Origin: Stenotrophomonas maltophilia | Lineage (GTDB): Bacteria > Pseudomonadota > Gammaproteobacteria > Xanthomonadales > Xanthomonadaceae | Assembly (NCBI RefSeq): GCF_002799245.1 | Contig: NZ_NEQV01000007.1 | Span: 186,001-250,000 of the forward strand | Reading direction: 5' to 3' | DNA: 64,000 bases | Shown here: positions 51,721 to 60,734 of the stretch, in pieces | Layout of the letters: every line of letters starts with the position of its first letter | How positions within the stretch are numbered: position 1 is the stretch's first letter | Made by a program: the position numbers and the translations under genes | Notes under the pieces: model-generated | Told to the model about the DNA's origin: nothing | Seen by the model: the letters and a program-made list of their open reading frames with translations, nothing else | Database searches by the model: none

Positions 51721-53568
51721 ATGAAAGAGAGCACGCCCGAGCGCGACGCACGGCGCTACATCAGCAAGCAGCTCACCGCGCAGATCAACAACGCGCAGGT
51801 GTATCCCGACGTCCGCTCGGTCGTGGTGAAGGCACTGTCGGACATCAAGGACCAGCTGCGCAGCCTGTCCAGCAAGGTGCGCCGCGACTACAGCCTGAAG
51901 CCCGATGAGCCGTTGATGTTCTTCTACGTCAAGGGCGGCAACGCGCTGGACGCACTGCTGGAACGACCGGCCGATCCGCCGCCGACGCTGTTCGATTTCG
52001 GCAGGTCCGACTGGGATACACAGGTGGTGATCAACCCCTGGATTCCGATTCCGGCACAGGATGCCCTGCACGGCGGCGTGGAGGACGTCGTGATCGAGGT
52101 GATGCGCGGCGCCGGGCTCAACATCGCGCTGGAGATCAGCCTGTGCGCGCCCGCCCAGAGCCCTCTGGCTGGCCAGGTGGTGGACCTCGCACCGGTGGAT
52201 ATCCATGTGCCGCCTGGCCAGCAGTGCCTGGTGACGTGTGACAATCCGCAGGCGTTCCGAAAGGTGTACGAGCGTAACCGCGCGGGCCTGCATCTGTTCA
52301 CCAGCGAACCCTTGAAGGGCATCGGCAGCTCCGGGGCCGTACCCGTCCCGCCCATTCCTCTCCCTCCGCCACCGCTGCCCGTGCAGCCGCCGCCTGCCCC
52401 TCCGCCGCCACCGGGCATCATCCTCAACGACGGCATCAAGCCGTTCGTGCTGTACCGCCTGGGCTACACCTGGCACGCGCGATGGGTGAAGGATCCGAAG
52501 GCGCCTGCCGGCGACGACCCGGTGACACCGCGGCCGATCCTGATGGAGCTGATCGATGTGACTACGCCGCGCCGCGATACCGTGGAGGCGGTGACGGTGT
52601 GGTCGGACATCATCCGCAACCATCTGGTGATCGCCGAGGATGCCGGTGCGGAAGAGCGCTGGCGGCTGCCGCTGCCCAGCATGGAGTACCACCTGTGGGA
52701 AGGCCTGACCATGCTGTGCGAGATCGCCGCCTATCCCGGCTGGCCAGGTGCGGACAAGCTGGAGAAACGCCGCCGCAACGTGCAGCGCATCCACGACTGG
52801 TACCGGGACCAGCAGAACGACCTGTCGACGTTCCGCCGGGTGATCGATGGCATCTCGGCGGCGCCGGTGTTCACCGATGACACGGACTGCATGCAGCAGG
52901 TCGATGCCTGCATGCGGGTGGTCAAGGCGCGCATGCAGGCATCGTCATCGGGATTCAATGATGGCGCACTGTCCGTGGCCCACACGCAGCGCCTGCTGCA
53001 CGGGCGTCAATGGGGTGCACAGCGGGTCGCAACGCTGTTGCAGTGCCTGAATGCACCGGTCGCATCCTGTGGTTACAGCGACGATCTTGCGCTGGTCGGG
53101 ACGCTGGCACAGAACCCGTACCTGGACGTGACCCAGGTGCCGATCTCCGGCGTCGACTGCGCGATGATCATCCGCACCGACCATGCGACGTTGCGCAATG
53201 CGACGGCGGCCAACTGCATCGAGGCGCTTACCCGCGACCACGGCGCGCACATGACCATCGAAGACTCCCTGCACTCGACGGTACGTGCGACCGGAATCAG
53301 TTACGAGCGAACGCTGGTGATCTTCGAGGTGCCGCGCTCGCAGCCGGCGCGCGTGGCCAAGGCGATCCTGACGTTGACCACGGCTGGCCCGGTCGGTTGC
53401 CCGTTCCGTGACAGCCCCGATGGTTCCGGGCAGGCCATCGCACCGTTGCTGGACATGGACAACCAGCGCAAGGTGGCGGCCTCGATCATCCAGGGTTTCG
53501 TGCAACGGGCGAATCTGTCCAGGCAGCACGAGATGATCGGGGGGCTGTTGCCGCAGGCGGGGCAATGA
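51721..53568 (+). CDS. AbiEii-like nucleotidyltransferase with polyproline linker
   Basis: A 615-residue protein. Residues 66-102 carry a nucleotidyltransferase-like signature: KGGNALDALL (71-80), then GRSDWDTQV with acidic residues Asp 97 and Asp 99. The KGG-N-AL plus S-D-x-D pattern is that of AbiEii-type toxins. A proline-rich linker (about 205-245) separates it from a C-terminal region of about 370 residues with no recognised domain. No antitoxin-like gene is adjacent. The upstream neighbour is a Nudix protein with its own extension. The assignment rests on one motif and is tentative. Confidence 0.55.
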   Translation: MKESTPERDARRYISKQLTAQINNAQVYPDVRSVVVKALSDIKDQLRSLSSKVRRDYSLKPDEPLMFFYVKGGNALDALLERPADPPPTLFDFGRSDWDTQVVINPWIPIPAQDALHGGVEDVVIEVMRGAGLNIALEISLCAPAQSPLAGQVVDLAPVDIHVPPGQQCLVTCDNPQAFRKVYERNRAGLHLFTSEPLKGIGSSGAVPVPPIPLPPPPLPVQPPPAPPPPPGIILNDGIKPFVLYRLGYTWHARWVKDPKAPAGDDPVTPRPILMELIDVTTPRRDTVEAVTVWSDIIRNHLVIAEDAGAEERWRLPLPSMEYHLWEGLTMLCEIAAYPGWPGADKLEKRRRNVQRIHDWYRDQQNDLSTFRRVIDGISAAPVFTDDTDCMQQVDACMRVVKARMQASSSGFNDGALSVAHTQRLLHGRQWGAQRVATLLQCLNAPVASCGYSDDLALVGTLAQNPYLDVTQVPISGVDCAMIIRTDHATLRNATAANCIEALTRDHGAHMTIEDSLHSTVRATGISYERTLVIFEVPRSQPARVAKAILTLTTAGPVGCPFRDSPDGSGQAIAPLLDMDNQRKVAASIIQGFVQRANLSRQHEMIGGLLPQAGQ

Positions 53569-53711
53569 GTGCCAACTATTTGAATATACAAATAAAACCG
53601 GCCGGCCGGTCGCGCAACGTTAAGTCGCTGTGAAGTAGCCTGATGATGCTCCCGCGTGATGCGCGACGGGCGCTGCATGCGCGTGAGCATCCGCTAATTC
53701 AAGGAATCCCG

Positions 53712-53894
53712 ATGAACGTCCATTTCGCCGCCACGGCTCTCGCCTGCACCCTTCTGCTTTCCGGGTGCACCACCAGCGGGTGGTTGCACGCCGCCGCCGG
53801 TGCCATGGACGCCAAGGATGCGTACGAAAAGCAGGAACGACTGGATCGCATCAATCGCGCAAACTCCGCCGCGGCACGGGTGCGCCGCAACTGA
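53712..53894 (+). CDS. Small lipoprotein
   Basis: A 60-residue protein with the lipobox LLSGC in a standard lipoprotein signal and a short charged helical tail (AKDAYEKQERLDRINRANSA). AAGGAA lies upstream of the ATG. It is similar in size to many uncharacterised entericidin- or Lpp-like lipoproteins, but no specific family. Confidence 0.7.
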   Translation: MNVHFAATALACTLLLSGCTTSGWLHAAAGAMDAKDAYEKQERLDRINRANSAAARVRRN

Positions 53895-53907
53895 TCCGAT
53901 CGGAAAG

Positions 53908-53940
53908 GCCTTCGCTCGGCGTGGCGTCGAGCGAAGGCCG
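53908..53940. terminator. Bidirectional hairpin between convergent genes
   Basis: GGCCTTCGCTCG (53908-53919) and CGAGCGAAGGCC (53929-53940) form a twelve-base perfect stem with a nine-base loop. On the minus strand it is followed by TTT. It serves the small lipoprotein gene and the convergent hydrolase gene. Confidence 0.7.
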
Positions 53941-53952
53941 TGTGGCCCTGAA

Positions 53953-55527
53953 TCAATGCAGCGGCACCCTCAGCACCGAAGGTGCGTTGGCCGGTGAGCT
54001 GAAGGTCACCGCGCCGCCCAGCTGGCTGATGCCGGCATAGCGCAGGTCCACGGTATCGACCACCAGGGTCAGCCGGCTGCCGGCCGGAATGTTCCAGCTG
54101 CTGGCCTCCAGGCGAAGATCAACCGTTTTCGCCTGGCCGGGCGTGGCACCGCGCAGGGTGTATGGCTTGTGGCTGATCAGCTGGCCGTTGCCCAGCACAT
54201 CCTCGGCATACAGGTAGGCATACAGCGTGGTGTTGGCACGACTGGGCGTCACCGTTACCCGCACTTCCGGCGCACCATCCAGGCGACGTGCGCTCCAGTA
54301 GATCGGGCCCTGCCAGACGCCTGCGGCATTGCGGCCGACGAACGGCACATAGGCGCCGGGCGGCAGGTTGAACATCTGCAGTGCGCCGGACGCCATCGCC
54401 ACGCCGGAGTTGGCGGCAGTCAGCAGGCCGCTGCCGATCCGGTAGTTCCAGCCGGTGCCACCGCCGTTCTCCGCCAGCCCGCCGGTGGGCAGCAGCAGCC
54501 CGGTCGGCGCGGTCAGGCCGTAGCTGACCGCACCGGCATTGGTGGCCTGCCAGTCCGGATAGCGGCTCCAGCTGCCCTTCTGCGACTTCAGCTGCACTGC
54601 CGGCTGGCGATCGATGCCATTGGCCACGCCCTTCAGGTAGTGGTCGAACCAGTCGCCCACGGCGGCATAGACCTCATTGGGAATGCCGAGCGCACCGAAG
54701 GCTTCGTTGAGGGCGTGGTCGCCATGGCGCAGCTGCAACTGCTTGGGCCCTTTCAGGCGGTTGAAGAAGTCGACCAGCTGGCCCGGAGGGAACAGGCTGT
54801 CGTTGAAGGCGTTGGCGAGGAACACTGCGGGCTGGTTGGCATTGATCTCGTCGAGGCTGCTGGCCGGGCTGCGCTGTGCCGCCACCGGCAGCAGCGAGTC
54901 CACCGCCCCCTGGTAATTGCCGACCAGCACGTTGCGGTTGATGGTGGCCAGTTCCGCCCCGGGGCGGCCGGTGGCCAGGCCCGCGGCCACCAGCAGGGCG
55001 ATACCCTGGGCGCTGGGCGTGTCATGGCTGTACAACGAAGCCTGCAGATCCGCCCAGCCGCTGAGTGCGGCAACGGCCTTGATGCGCGGGTCGCGCGCCG
55101 CAGCCAGCAGGCTGGTGCCGGCGCCGTAGGAGATGCCCGAGACGCCGATCCTTGCCGGATCGGCGCGGGTGTTGTCCAGCGCCCAGTCGATCAGGGCACT
55201 GACATCCTCGACCGTGGCAGGCCCGGCGATGTCGATGTTGCCGCCCGATTCCCAGAAGCCCCGCGAGCTGTAGCTGATGACCACGTAGCCTCGCTGCGCC
55301 AGCGACTGTGCCACGCCCACGTATTCCACGCTGGGCACCGCCCAGCTGCTGGGCATCACCAGCAGCGGATAGCGGCCACTGCCGGCATCCTGGGGTTCGA
55401 TGACGAAGGCCCCGAGGGGCGTGCCATCCCAGCTTGGGATGGTGCGATGGGTGGTCTTGACCGTGGCCGCCCAGGCGGTGGGCGCCAGCCCGGTCAGCAG
55501 GATCAACAGCAGCAGAACCTTGCGCAT
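53953..55527 (-). CDS. Exported CocE/NonD-type hydrolase
   Basis: A 524-residue protein from the ATG at 55527 with GGGGAGAG upstream and a signal peptide (LLLLILLTGLAPTAWA). An alpha/beta hydrolase domain has the nucleophile elbow GVSGISYGAGTSLL (Ser) and LFPPGQLVDFFNRLKGPKQL with a later His in RHGDHALNEA. The C-terminal jelly-roll part (about 380-524) is that of X-Pro dipeptidyl-peptidase/CocE proteins. It probably acts on esters or peptides in the periplasm. Confidence 0.8.
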   Translation of the reverse strand: MRKVLLLLILLTGLAPTAWAATVKTTHRTIPSWDGTPLGAFVIEPQDAGSGRYPLLVMPSSWAVPSVEYVGVAQSLAQRGYVVISYSSRGFWESGGNIDIAGPATVEDVSALIDWALDNTRADPARIGVSGISYGAGTSLLAAARDPRIKAVAALSGWADLQASLYSHDTPSAQGIALLVAAGLATGRPGAELATINRNVLVGNYQGAVDSLLPVAAQRSPASSLDEINANQPAVFLANAFNDSLFPPGQLVDFFNRLKGPKQLQLRHGDHALNEAFGALGIPNEVYAAVGDWFDHYLKGVANGIDRQPAVQLKSQKGSWSRYPDWQATNAGAVSYGLTAPTGLLLPTGGLAENGGGTGWNYRIGSGLLTAANSGVAMASGALQMFNLPPGAYVPFVGRNAAGVWQGPIYWSARRLDGAPEVRVTVTPSRANTTLYAYLYAEDVLGNGQLISHKPYTLRGATPGQAKTVDLRLEASSWNIPAGSRLTLVVDTVDLRYAGISQLGGAVTFSSPANAPSVLRVPLH

Positions 55528-55686
55528 CGTCGTCTCTCCCCGTCGGTGGTGGTGCAACGGGTCGGACCGTACCAGTGCGAATGGTGGCTGGCACCTTGCG
55601 TCGCAGCATGGCGTAAAGCGCACCTTGCTATGCTTCCCGGCACTGCGGCCCGCCGCAGGCTCCCGTCAAAGCAAGGATGCCCCCGG

Positions 55687-56700
55687 ATGCGCAGGATGCT
55701 CTTCGTCGGCACGCTCCTGAGCGTGACCAGTCTGTTCGCCCCTTCAGCAATGGCGGCGGATGACCCCGAATCAACGAACGACTGCAGCGACATTGCGCAG
55801 TTGATGTCCAACGACGACTTTGCGGCACTCGACGCGATGGCCGCGCGCCTGCGCAAGGGCGAGCTCAACGCCGCCGGCGAATCCCGGCTGGGACGCTTCT
55901 ACATCTGCATGTCGCGTGCAATCGGCACGGCACGGCAGGAGGTGGATGCCTGGAACCACTGGTCGGCCTGGGCGGCGCGTTGGGTCCAGCACGCCCCGAA
56001 GTCGCCGGCCGCCCATCTGATGGCTGCGCGGATTCCGCTCAACCTGGCCTGGAGCTACCGTGGCGGTGGTTACGCCAATACCGTCAACGCCGAAGACTGG
56101 GCCCAGTTCCACGAGTACAACGCGGTGTCGCAGGCCTACCTGCAATCGCATGAGGGCATTGCCGGAGGCGACCCGTTCTGGCACGAGATGAACGTCCTGA
56201 TCGCGCTGCGCGAAAGCGCGGAGGACGACGACATGCTGGCGATCGTTGATCGCGCAGCGAAGGCCTTCCCCGAGTACGAGCCTCTGCACCTCATTGCGAT
56301 GCAGCACTTCACGCCGGCCTGGGGCGGCAGCGCGCAGAAAATGGAAGCCTTCGCGCGGCACTCGATGGCCAGTGCCCCGAAGAACAAGCGGGCCATGCGC
56401 TACGCACGCCTGTACTGGTCGGCCACTGTGTACTCGGCCGATCACTTCCGAGAGGCGACGCCGGATTGGCCGTTGATGCGCCAGGGCCTGGACGAAATCG
56501 CGCAGCGTTACCCGACCGTCGACAACCTTGAGTCGATCACCCGCTTTGCCTGCTGGGCGCGCGACGGCGAGGCCCTGGACCGGTGGAATCGCCTGTACCT
56601 GAGCCGCAGCGGTTTCAGCGAGGCGGTCATTGCGGACTCGAGCGCGCAAAGCAGGGCCGCCTGCCTGGCGCCGGACGTTGGGCAAGAGGCTTCTTCGTAG
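55687..56700 (+). CDS. Exported DUF4034-like protein
   Basis: A 337-residue protein starting MRRMLFVGTLLSVTSLFAPS with a signal peptide cut near AMAADD. The body is helical, TPR-like, with FAALDAMAARLRKGEL, WHEMNVLIALRESAEDDDML and MRYARLYWSATVYSADHF. It resembles DUF4034 proteins of unknown function. Divergent from the CocE-type gene. No enzyme motif seen. Confidence 0.7.
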   Translation: MRRMLFVGTLLSVTSLFAPSAMAADDPESTNDCSDIAQLMSNDDFAALDAMAARLRKGELNAAGESRLGRFYICMSRAIGTARQEVDAWNHWSAWAARWVQHAPKSPAAHLMAARIPLNLAWSYRGGGYANTVNAEDWAQFHEYNAVSQAYLQSHEGIAGGDPFWHEMNVLIALRESAEDDDMLAIVDRAAKAFPEYEPLHLIAMQHFTPAWGGSAQKMEAFARHSMASAPKNKRAMRYARLYWSATVYSADHFREATPDWPLMRQGLDEIAQRYPTVDNLESITRFACWARDGEALDRWNRLYLSRSGFSEAVIADSSAQSRAACLAPDVGQEASS

Positions 56701-57033
56701 CGCCCGCCGCCGCGGTTCCAGGCCGCGCAGGATGGGCGCTCGGGTATTCGCTTGACGCCTATCGCGCGCTTAGCACGTCTGCATGTCAGCCACCGGCCGA
56801 ATGAGCTGACACTTCGCCAGTGCTTGCGCCTGGTCACAGCTTCGCCCTGTCGTTATTGACCCAACGGCGACAGCTTGTGACGCTTGCGACACCGCACGGC
56901 CTGCGTGGCCCGTCATCGCGGTCCGGTTCCACCGCACGTCGCATCACCCGTATCCGCAACGCCTCCACATGACACAGGCCCGGCCTGGTCGTGGCGGGGT
57001 GCTGCGTCCTGAACCCTTTGCTGGAGAATCGCA
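56701..57033. other. Intergenic gap, nothing recognised
   Basis: The gap is 333 bases and presumably contains the promoter of the nuclease gene. I see only weak GC-rich stems, such as one near 56706-56730, and no conserved repeat. Confidence 0.4.
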
Positions 57034-57774
57034 ATGCGCCTTGCAAGCTTCGTCTTTGCCTTCGTCCTCAGCGCTTTTGCCGGTGCTGCCCAGGCCCAGG
57101 TGGTCACCCTCAACAAGGGCGGCTTCGTGCTGACCTACGACTGCAGCATCCACAGCGCCACCCGCTACGAGTACACGCTCACCGCCGATACCGGTTCGGC
57201 CGCACGGCCGTCCAGCTTCTACAAGGACCCGGACCTGCCGGCCGGCTGCCTGGGCCAGACCAGCACTGCGTCCTATGCCAGCATCAAGTCCGGTTATGAC
57301 CGTGGCCACCTGGTCACCTCCAACCACATGGATTACGACGCGACCTACATCCGCCGCGCCAACTACATGACCAACATCGTTCCGCAGGTGTCCAGCTTCA
57401 ACCAGGGCATCTGGGTGAAGGCCGAGAACGTGGCCGAGTGCTACCGCGACATCGCGCCGGTGGATGTCTACGGCGGCGTGGTCTACGGCGATGCCGCCAA
57501 TGATTACTTCCTGGCCAGCCACGGCATCCCGACGCCGGAGTTCTTCTGGAAGACGATCATCACCCGCGACCCGAACACCGGAACCGCCAAGGCGATCAGC
57601 TGGATCATCCCGAATGAAGCGAACCTGGGAAGCCTGGACAACTACCTGGTGACGATTGCCGACCTGGAGGAGCTGCTGGGCGCCAGCTACGTGGCGATCA
57701 ACGCACCGGCCTCGCTGAAGAACATGCTGCCGGCCACCACCTGGCCGCAGCCGGCCGGGTGTGACCTGGGCTGA
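57034..57774 (+). CDS. Secreted NucA-type DNA/RNA nuclease
   Basis: A 246-residue protein with a signal peptide (VFAFVLSAFAGAAQA). The betabetaalpha-metal nuclease motif DRGHLVTSNHMDY has the catalytic His, and NYMTNIVPQVSSFNQGIWVK supplies the metal-binding Asn. A DNA/RNA non-specific endonuclease, probably exported for nutrition or biofilm turnover. Confidence 0.88.
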   Translation: MRLASFVFAFVLSAFAGAAQAQVVTLNKGGFVLTYDCSIHSATRYEYTLTADTGSAARPSSFYKDPDLPAGCLGQTSTASYASIKSGYDRGHLVTSNHMDYDATYIRRANYMTNIVPQVSSFNQGIWVKAENVAECYRDIAPVDVYGGVVYGDAANDYFLASHGIPTPEFFWKTIITRDPNTGTAKAISWIIPNEANLGSLDNYLVTIADLEELLGASYVAINAPASLKNMLPATTWPQPAGCDLG

Positions 57775-57792
57775 GCGACTGGCAGAAGAACG

Positions 57793-58698
57793 TCACGATG
57801 CCTGTACACGCAGGCATCGCGACGCCAGCACCCTGGCAGACAGGAACTGCAGTACGGCGCCGATGAGCACGGCAAAGGCCAGCCCGCGCCCTATCGTCGG
57901 TGCCCCAGCGGACAGCATTCGCAGCAGGTACGCCACGCTGGACAGGCTGATCAGCAGGGACGTAGCAAGCAGGACCAGCGACACCACCATCGTGCGCACC
58001 ATCGATGCGGGTCGCGGCGACGGCGCGCTGGCCCATACGCCCGCAAACGTGGCCAGTGCGCAGGCCACCAGCAGGATCAGGCTGGCAATCTGCAGCTGCG
58101 CGGGCCCATCGAAAACCGGCATGACGAACTCGCCAGGCGAGATGGCCGCAGGCAAGTGCAACGCCAGGATCGGGAGCAGGCAGCTGCCGGCCGCCAGCGT
58201 CGACGCACCGGCGATGCTGGCACTGATGAGGTGATGGTGCACGCCCTCGGCACGGATGCGCCGCTGCATCAGCAACGCCGGCACCAAGGCCAGCAGCGTA
58301 AGGACCAGGGCATGCGCAAGCGCAGCCAGACTGATGGCTGCGACGCTGTAGACTGGGAACGGCAACTGTGCCATCGGAATGCGCATGGCGCGATCCAGCA
58401 CGACGAGCAGCCCGAAAAAGGCGATCGAAGCGATCACCGGGTGGCGGATCCGCAGCGCACCGCGGCGCCCGAACAGCAGCATCGACACCAGTACCGCTGC
58501 CCCGGCAAACAGGCTCAGGCGAAAACCGAGCTCAGCCACCGCGTTGCCGATTTCACGTGAGGCCTCGGGCGGCCCCAGACGATACCCGAATGCGATCAGG
58601 CGGATGGCTACGGGCAGGTACAGGCAGAGCACGTAGAGCTTGGCGGCCATCGCGAACTGGATGGGGTAAGCACCGAAGAATGATCGCAATCGGTTCAA
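57793..58698 (-). CDS. Multi-pass membrane protein
   Basis: A 301-residue protein from a TTG at 58698 (GGGAA upstream); an ATG at 58650 gives 285. Eight or so membrane segments, including LYVLCLYLPVAIRLIAFGY, LSLFAGAAVLVSMLLFG and TMVVSLVLLATSLLISLSSV. No transporter signature recognised. The open frame continues upstream but reads as the shadow of the HAD gene. Confidence 0.65.
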   Translation of the reverse strand: MNRLRSFFGAYPIQFAMAAKLYVLCLYLPVAIRLIAFGYRLGPPEASREIGNAVAELGFRLSLFAGAAVLVSMLLFGRRGALRIRHPVIASIAFFGLLVVLDRAMRIPMAQLPFPVYSVAAISLAALAHALVLTLLALVPALLMQRRIRAEGVHHHLISASIAGASTLAAGSCLLPILALHLPAAISPGEFVMPVFDGPAQLQIASLILLVACALATFAGVWASAPSPRPASMVRTMVVSLVLLATSLLISLSSVAYLLRMLSAGAPTIGRGLAFAVLIGAVLQFLSARVLASRCLRVQAS

Positions 58699-58830
58699 GG
58701 CATATTCCCGTGCAGGCGCTGGGCGGGGTGGCCCCGGCAGTCTAGCGTTGCTGTGGCCAGCGTGCCCTGCCCGCCCTGCTGTGGGAAAATGGCGGGCACG
58801 TCGCCCCTTTGGCTGTTCCCGGAGTTGTAG

Positions 58831-59526
58831 ATGTCCCGTTTCCCCTTTGCTGCCGTGCTGTTCGACTGCGACGGCGTCCTGGTCGATTCCGAGCCGCTGG
58901 TGGCCCGCGTGCTCTCGGAAATGCTGACCGAGCGCGGCTGGGCGCTGACCCCGGCGCAGGCTGGCGAGGTCTTCCTGGGACAATCCGTGGCCCATCTGGC
59001 CGGACTGATCGCAGAGCGCACCGGCAAGCCGTTCACCGAGGAATGGCTGGAGGAATTCCGGCAGCAGCGCAACCGTGCGCTGGAGCAGGACCTTGAGGCG
59101 ATCCGGGGGGCACCCGAGGCGGTGCGTGCGATCGCCGCGGCCACCGGCGGCCGCATTGCCTGCGCCTCCGGTGCCGACCTGTTCAAGGTGAAGCTGCAGC
59201 TGGGCAAGGTCGGCATCCTCGATGCCTTCGGCGGCCACGTCTTCAGTGGCCAGGACATGGCGCGCACCAAACCCCACCCGGATGTATATCTGGCCGCTGC
59301 CGCTGCGCTGGGTGTGGACCCGACGCGCTGCGCGGTGATCGAAGACACGGTAACCGGCGCGACCGCCGGCGTCGCAGCGGGTGCGACCGTGTTTGGTTTC
59401 AGCGAGGGTGGCCCGCACCACAGCACGCCGGAAGCCCTGCGTGCGGCGGGTGCGAAGGTGATCTTCCAGCGCATGGAAGATCTGCCGGACCTGCTCGCCA
59501 GCTACGCCGCCAGCGCGGTCGCCTGA
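58831..59526 (+). CDS. HAD-superfamily phosphatase (beta-phosphoglucomutase-like)
   Basis: A 231-residue protein with HAD motif 1 (VLFDCDGVLVDSEP), motif 2 (IACASGADLFKVKL), and motifs 3 and 4 (KPHPDVYLAAAAALGVD and CAVIEDTVTGATAG). The helical cap between motifs 1 and 2 is of the phosphoglycolate phosphatase/beta-PGM type. Likely a small-molecule phosphatase of unknown substrate. Confidence 0.88.
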   Translation: MSRFPFAAVLFDCDGVLVDSEPLVARVLSEMLTERGWALTPAQAGEVFLGQSVAHLAGLIAERTGKPFTEEWLEEFRQQRNRALEQDLEAIRGAPEAVRAIAAATGGRIACASGADLFKVKLQLGKVGILDAFGGHVFSGQDMARTKPHPDVYLAAAAALGVDPTRCAVIEDTVTGATAGVAAGATVFGFSEGGPHHSTPEALRAAGAKVIFQRMEDLPDLLASYAASAVA

Positions 59527-59533
59527 CGCTGCC

Positions 59534-59764
59534 TCAGCCCGCAGCGCCCAGTGCGGCGTTGCGGCGTTTCCCGGCGTAGTGCAGCACGAACAGGTACAGG
59601 CCGGTGAACAGCTGCAGGAACAATGGCGGCAACGGCGAATAGGTGATCCACGCTGCAGGCTCGCCCTGCCCCAGCCCGCGCGCGGCGAAGTTGGCGATCA
59701 CGGCCAGGGTGAAGACGATCGAGGTCCAGCGATGCACGGGCCGCGCCCAGCCGCCCCGGCTCAT
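59534..59764 (-). CDS. Small membrane protein, operon with VOC protein
   Basis: A 76-residue protein whose ATG overlaps the VOC-gene stop (ATGA). Two membrane segments: WTSIVFTLAVIANFAARGL and PLFLQLFTGLYLFVLHYA. Last gene of an AraC-VOC-membrane protein series. Function unknown. Confidence 0.65.
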   Translation of the reverse strand: MSRGGWARPVHRWTSIVFTLAVIANFAARGLGQGEPAAWITYSPLPPLFLQLFTGLYLFVLHYAGKRRNAALGAAG

Positions 59765-60186
59765 TGACGGCGCCTGGCTTCGGAGCGGGCTTCGATCATC
59801 TTCCAGCCGTTGCCCGAAGGGTCACGGAATCCGGCATCGATGGCGCCGTAGCGTTCGATCGGCTCCTGGGTGAACTCCACGCCCTGCGCCAGCCATTGCG
59901 CGTACCGGGCCTGGCAGTCATCCACGGCCAGCACCAGGGGCGGCATCGCGCCCTTGGCCACCAGCTGCTGCAGCGCCTGTGCGGTGGCCGTGTCGTGGGT
60001 GGGCGGACCGGGCACGAACAGGCCCAGCTGGAAACCGTCCTGGCCGGGGCTGCGCACCGTCAGCCAGCGGTAGCTGCCGTTGCGCACGTCGGTGTGCACT
60101 TCGAAGCCGAGCTTGCCGACGTAGAACGCGAGCGCTTCATCCTGGTCGCGCACATACAGGCCGACCGTGTTCACAGTGTTCGTCAT
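59761..60186 (-). CDS. VOC-fold (glyoxalase-like) protein
   Basis: A 141-residue protein with a perfect GGGAGG before its ATG. VOC motifs are VGLYVRDQDEALAFYVGKLG, and later PLVLAVDDCQARYAQWLAQG and FRDPSGNGWKMIEA with the C-terminal metal Glu. Often linked to AraC regulators in antibiotic or aldehyde resistance. It is preceded by an AraC gene on the same strand, ten bases apart. Confidence 0.85.
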   Translation of the reverse strand: MTNTVNTVGLYVRDQDEALAFYVGKLGFEVHTDVRNGSYRWLTVRSPGQDGFQLGLFVPGPPTHDTATAQALQQLVAKGAMPPLVLAVDDCQARYAQWLAQGVEFTQEPIERYGAIDAGFRDPSGNGWKMIEARSEARRRQ

Positions 60187-60196
60187 GGGACCTCCC

Positions 60197-60664
60197 TCAG
60201 GTGGGGTCCACGTTAGCAACCGCCTGGCGACGGCGCTTCTCCAAAACTGCGATGTTCAGGTCCGGTCGCTGCGCGGCGCGTGCGTGGCATTCCGGCACGC
60301 TGGCCGGCGTCGCCTGGCCGGCGCGCTCACGCTCGCGCTCGCGCACATTGCCAGGGCTGTCGCCGGTGATGTCACGAAAGATGCGCCCAAAGGTGCCCAG
60401 GCTGCTCCAGCCGGTCTGCGCGGCGATCTCGGTGACCGGCAGGTCGGTATCACGCAACATCGCCACGGCCCGTTCAATGCGGCGGCTGAGCAGGTAGCGG
60501 TGTGGCGGCAGCCCGAAGGCCTGCTTGAACGAGCGCGCGAAATGCGCCGGCGACACCGCGCTGACCTCGGCCAGGCGGGTCACCGGCCAGTCTTCGTGAC
60601 TGGCGTGGTCCATCCGGTCCTTGGCACGCAGCAGGCGTCGCAGCAGTTCGGGGCTCTGGCTCAT
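60197..60664 (-). CDS. AraC-family regulator, DNA-binding domain only
   Basis: A 155-residue protein with the two AraC helix-turn-helices (VTRLAEVSAVSPAHFARSFK and VTEIAAQTGWSSLGTFGRIF) and no sensor domain, followed by a basic tail. Comparable to short MarA/SoxS-type regulators. The first gene of the AraC-VOC-membrane protein series, so probably its regulator. Confidence 0.85.
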   Translation of the reverse strand: MSQSPELLRRLLRAKDRMDHASHEDWPVTRLAEVSAVSPAHFARSFKQAFGLPPHRYLLSRRIERAVAMLRDTDLPVTEIAAQTGWSSLGTFGRIFRDITGDSPGNVRERERERAGQATPASVPECHARAAQRPDLNIAVLEKRRRQAVANVDPT

Positions 60665-60734
60665 CTCTCGCGCACGGCAGCTCAAGGGGCGATGAGCGAA
60701 GCGTGGGCGGCACGCCGCCCCGCGTCAACCCGGT

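Noticed and set aside
57793-59421. A single 542-residue membrane protein
   Set aside because: The upstream half is antisense to the HAD phosphatase gene. Only the C-terminal 301 residues look like protein.
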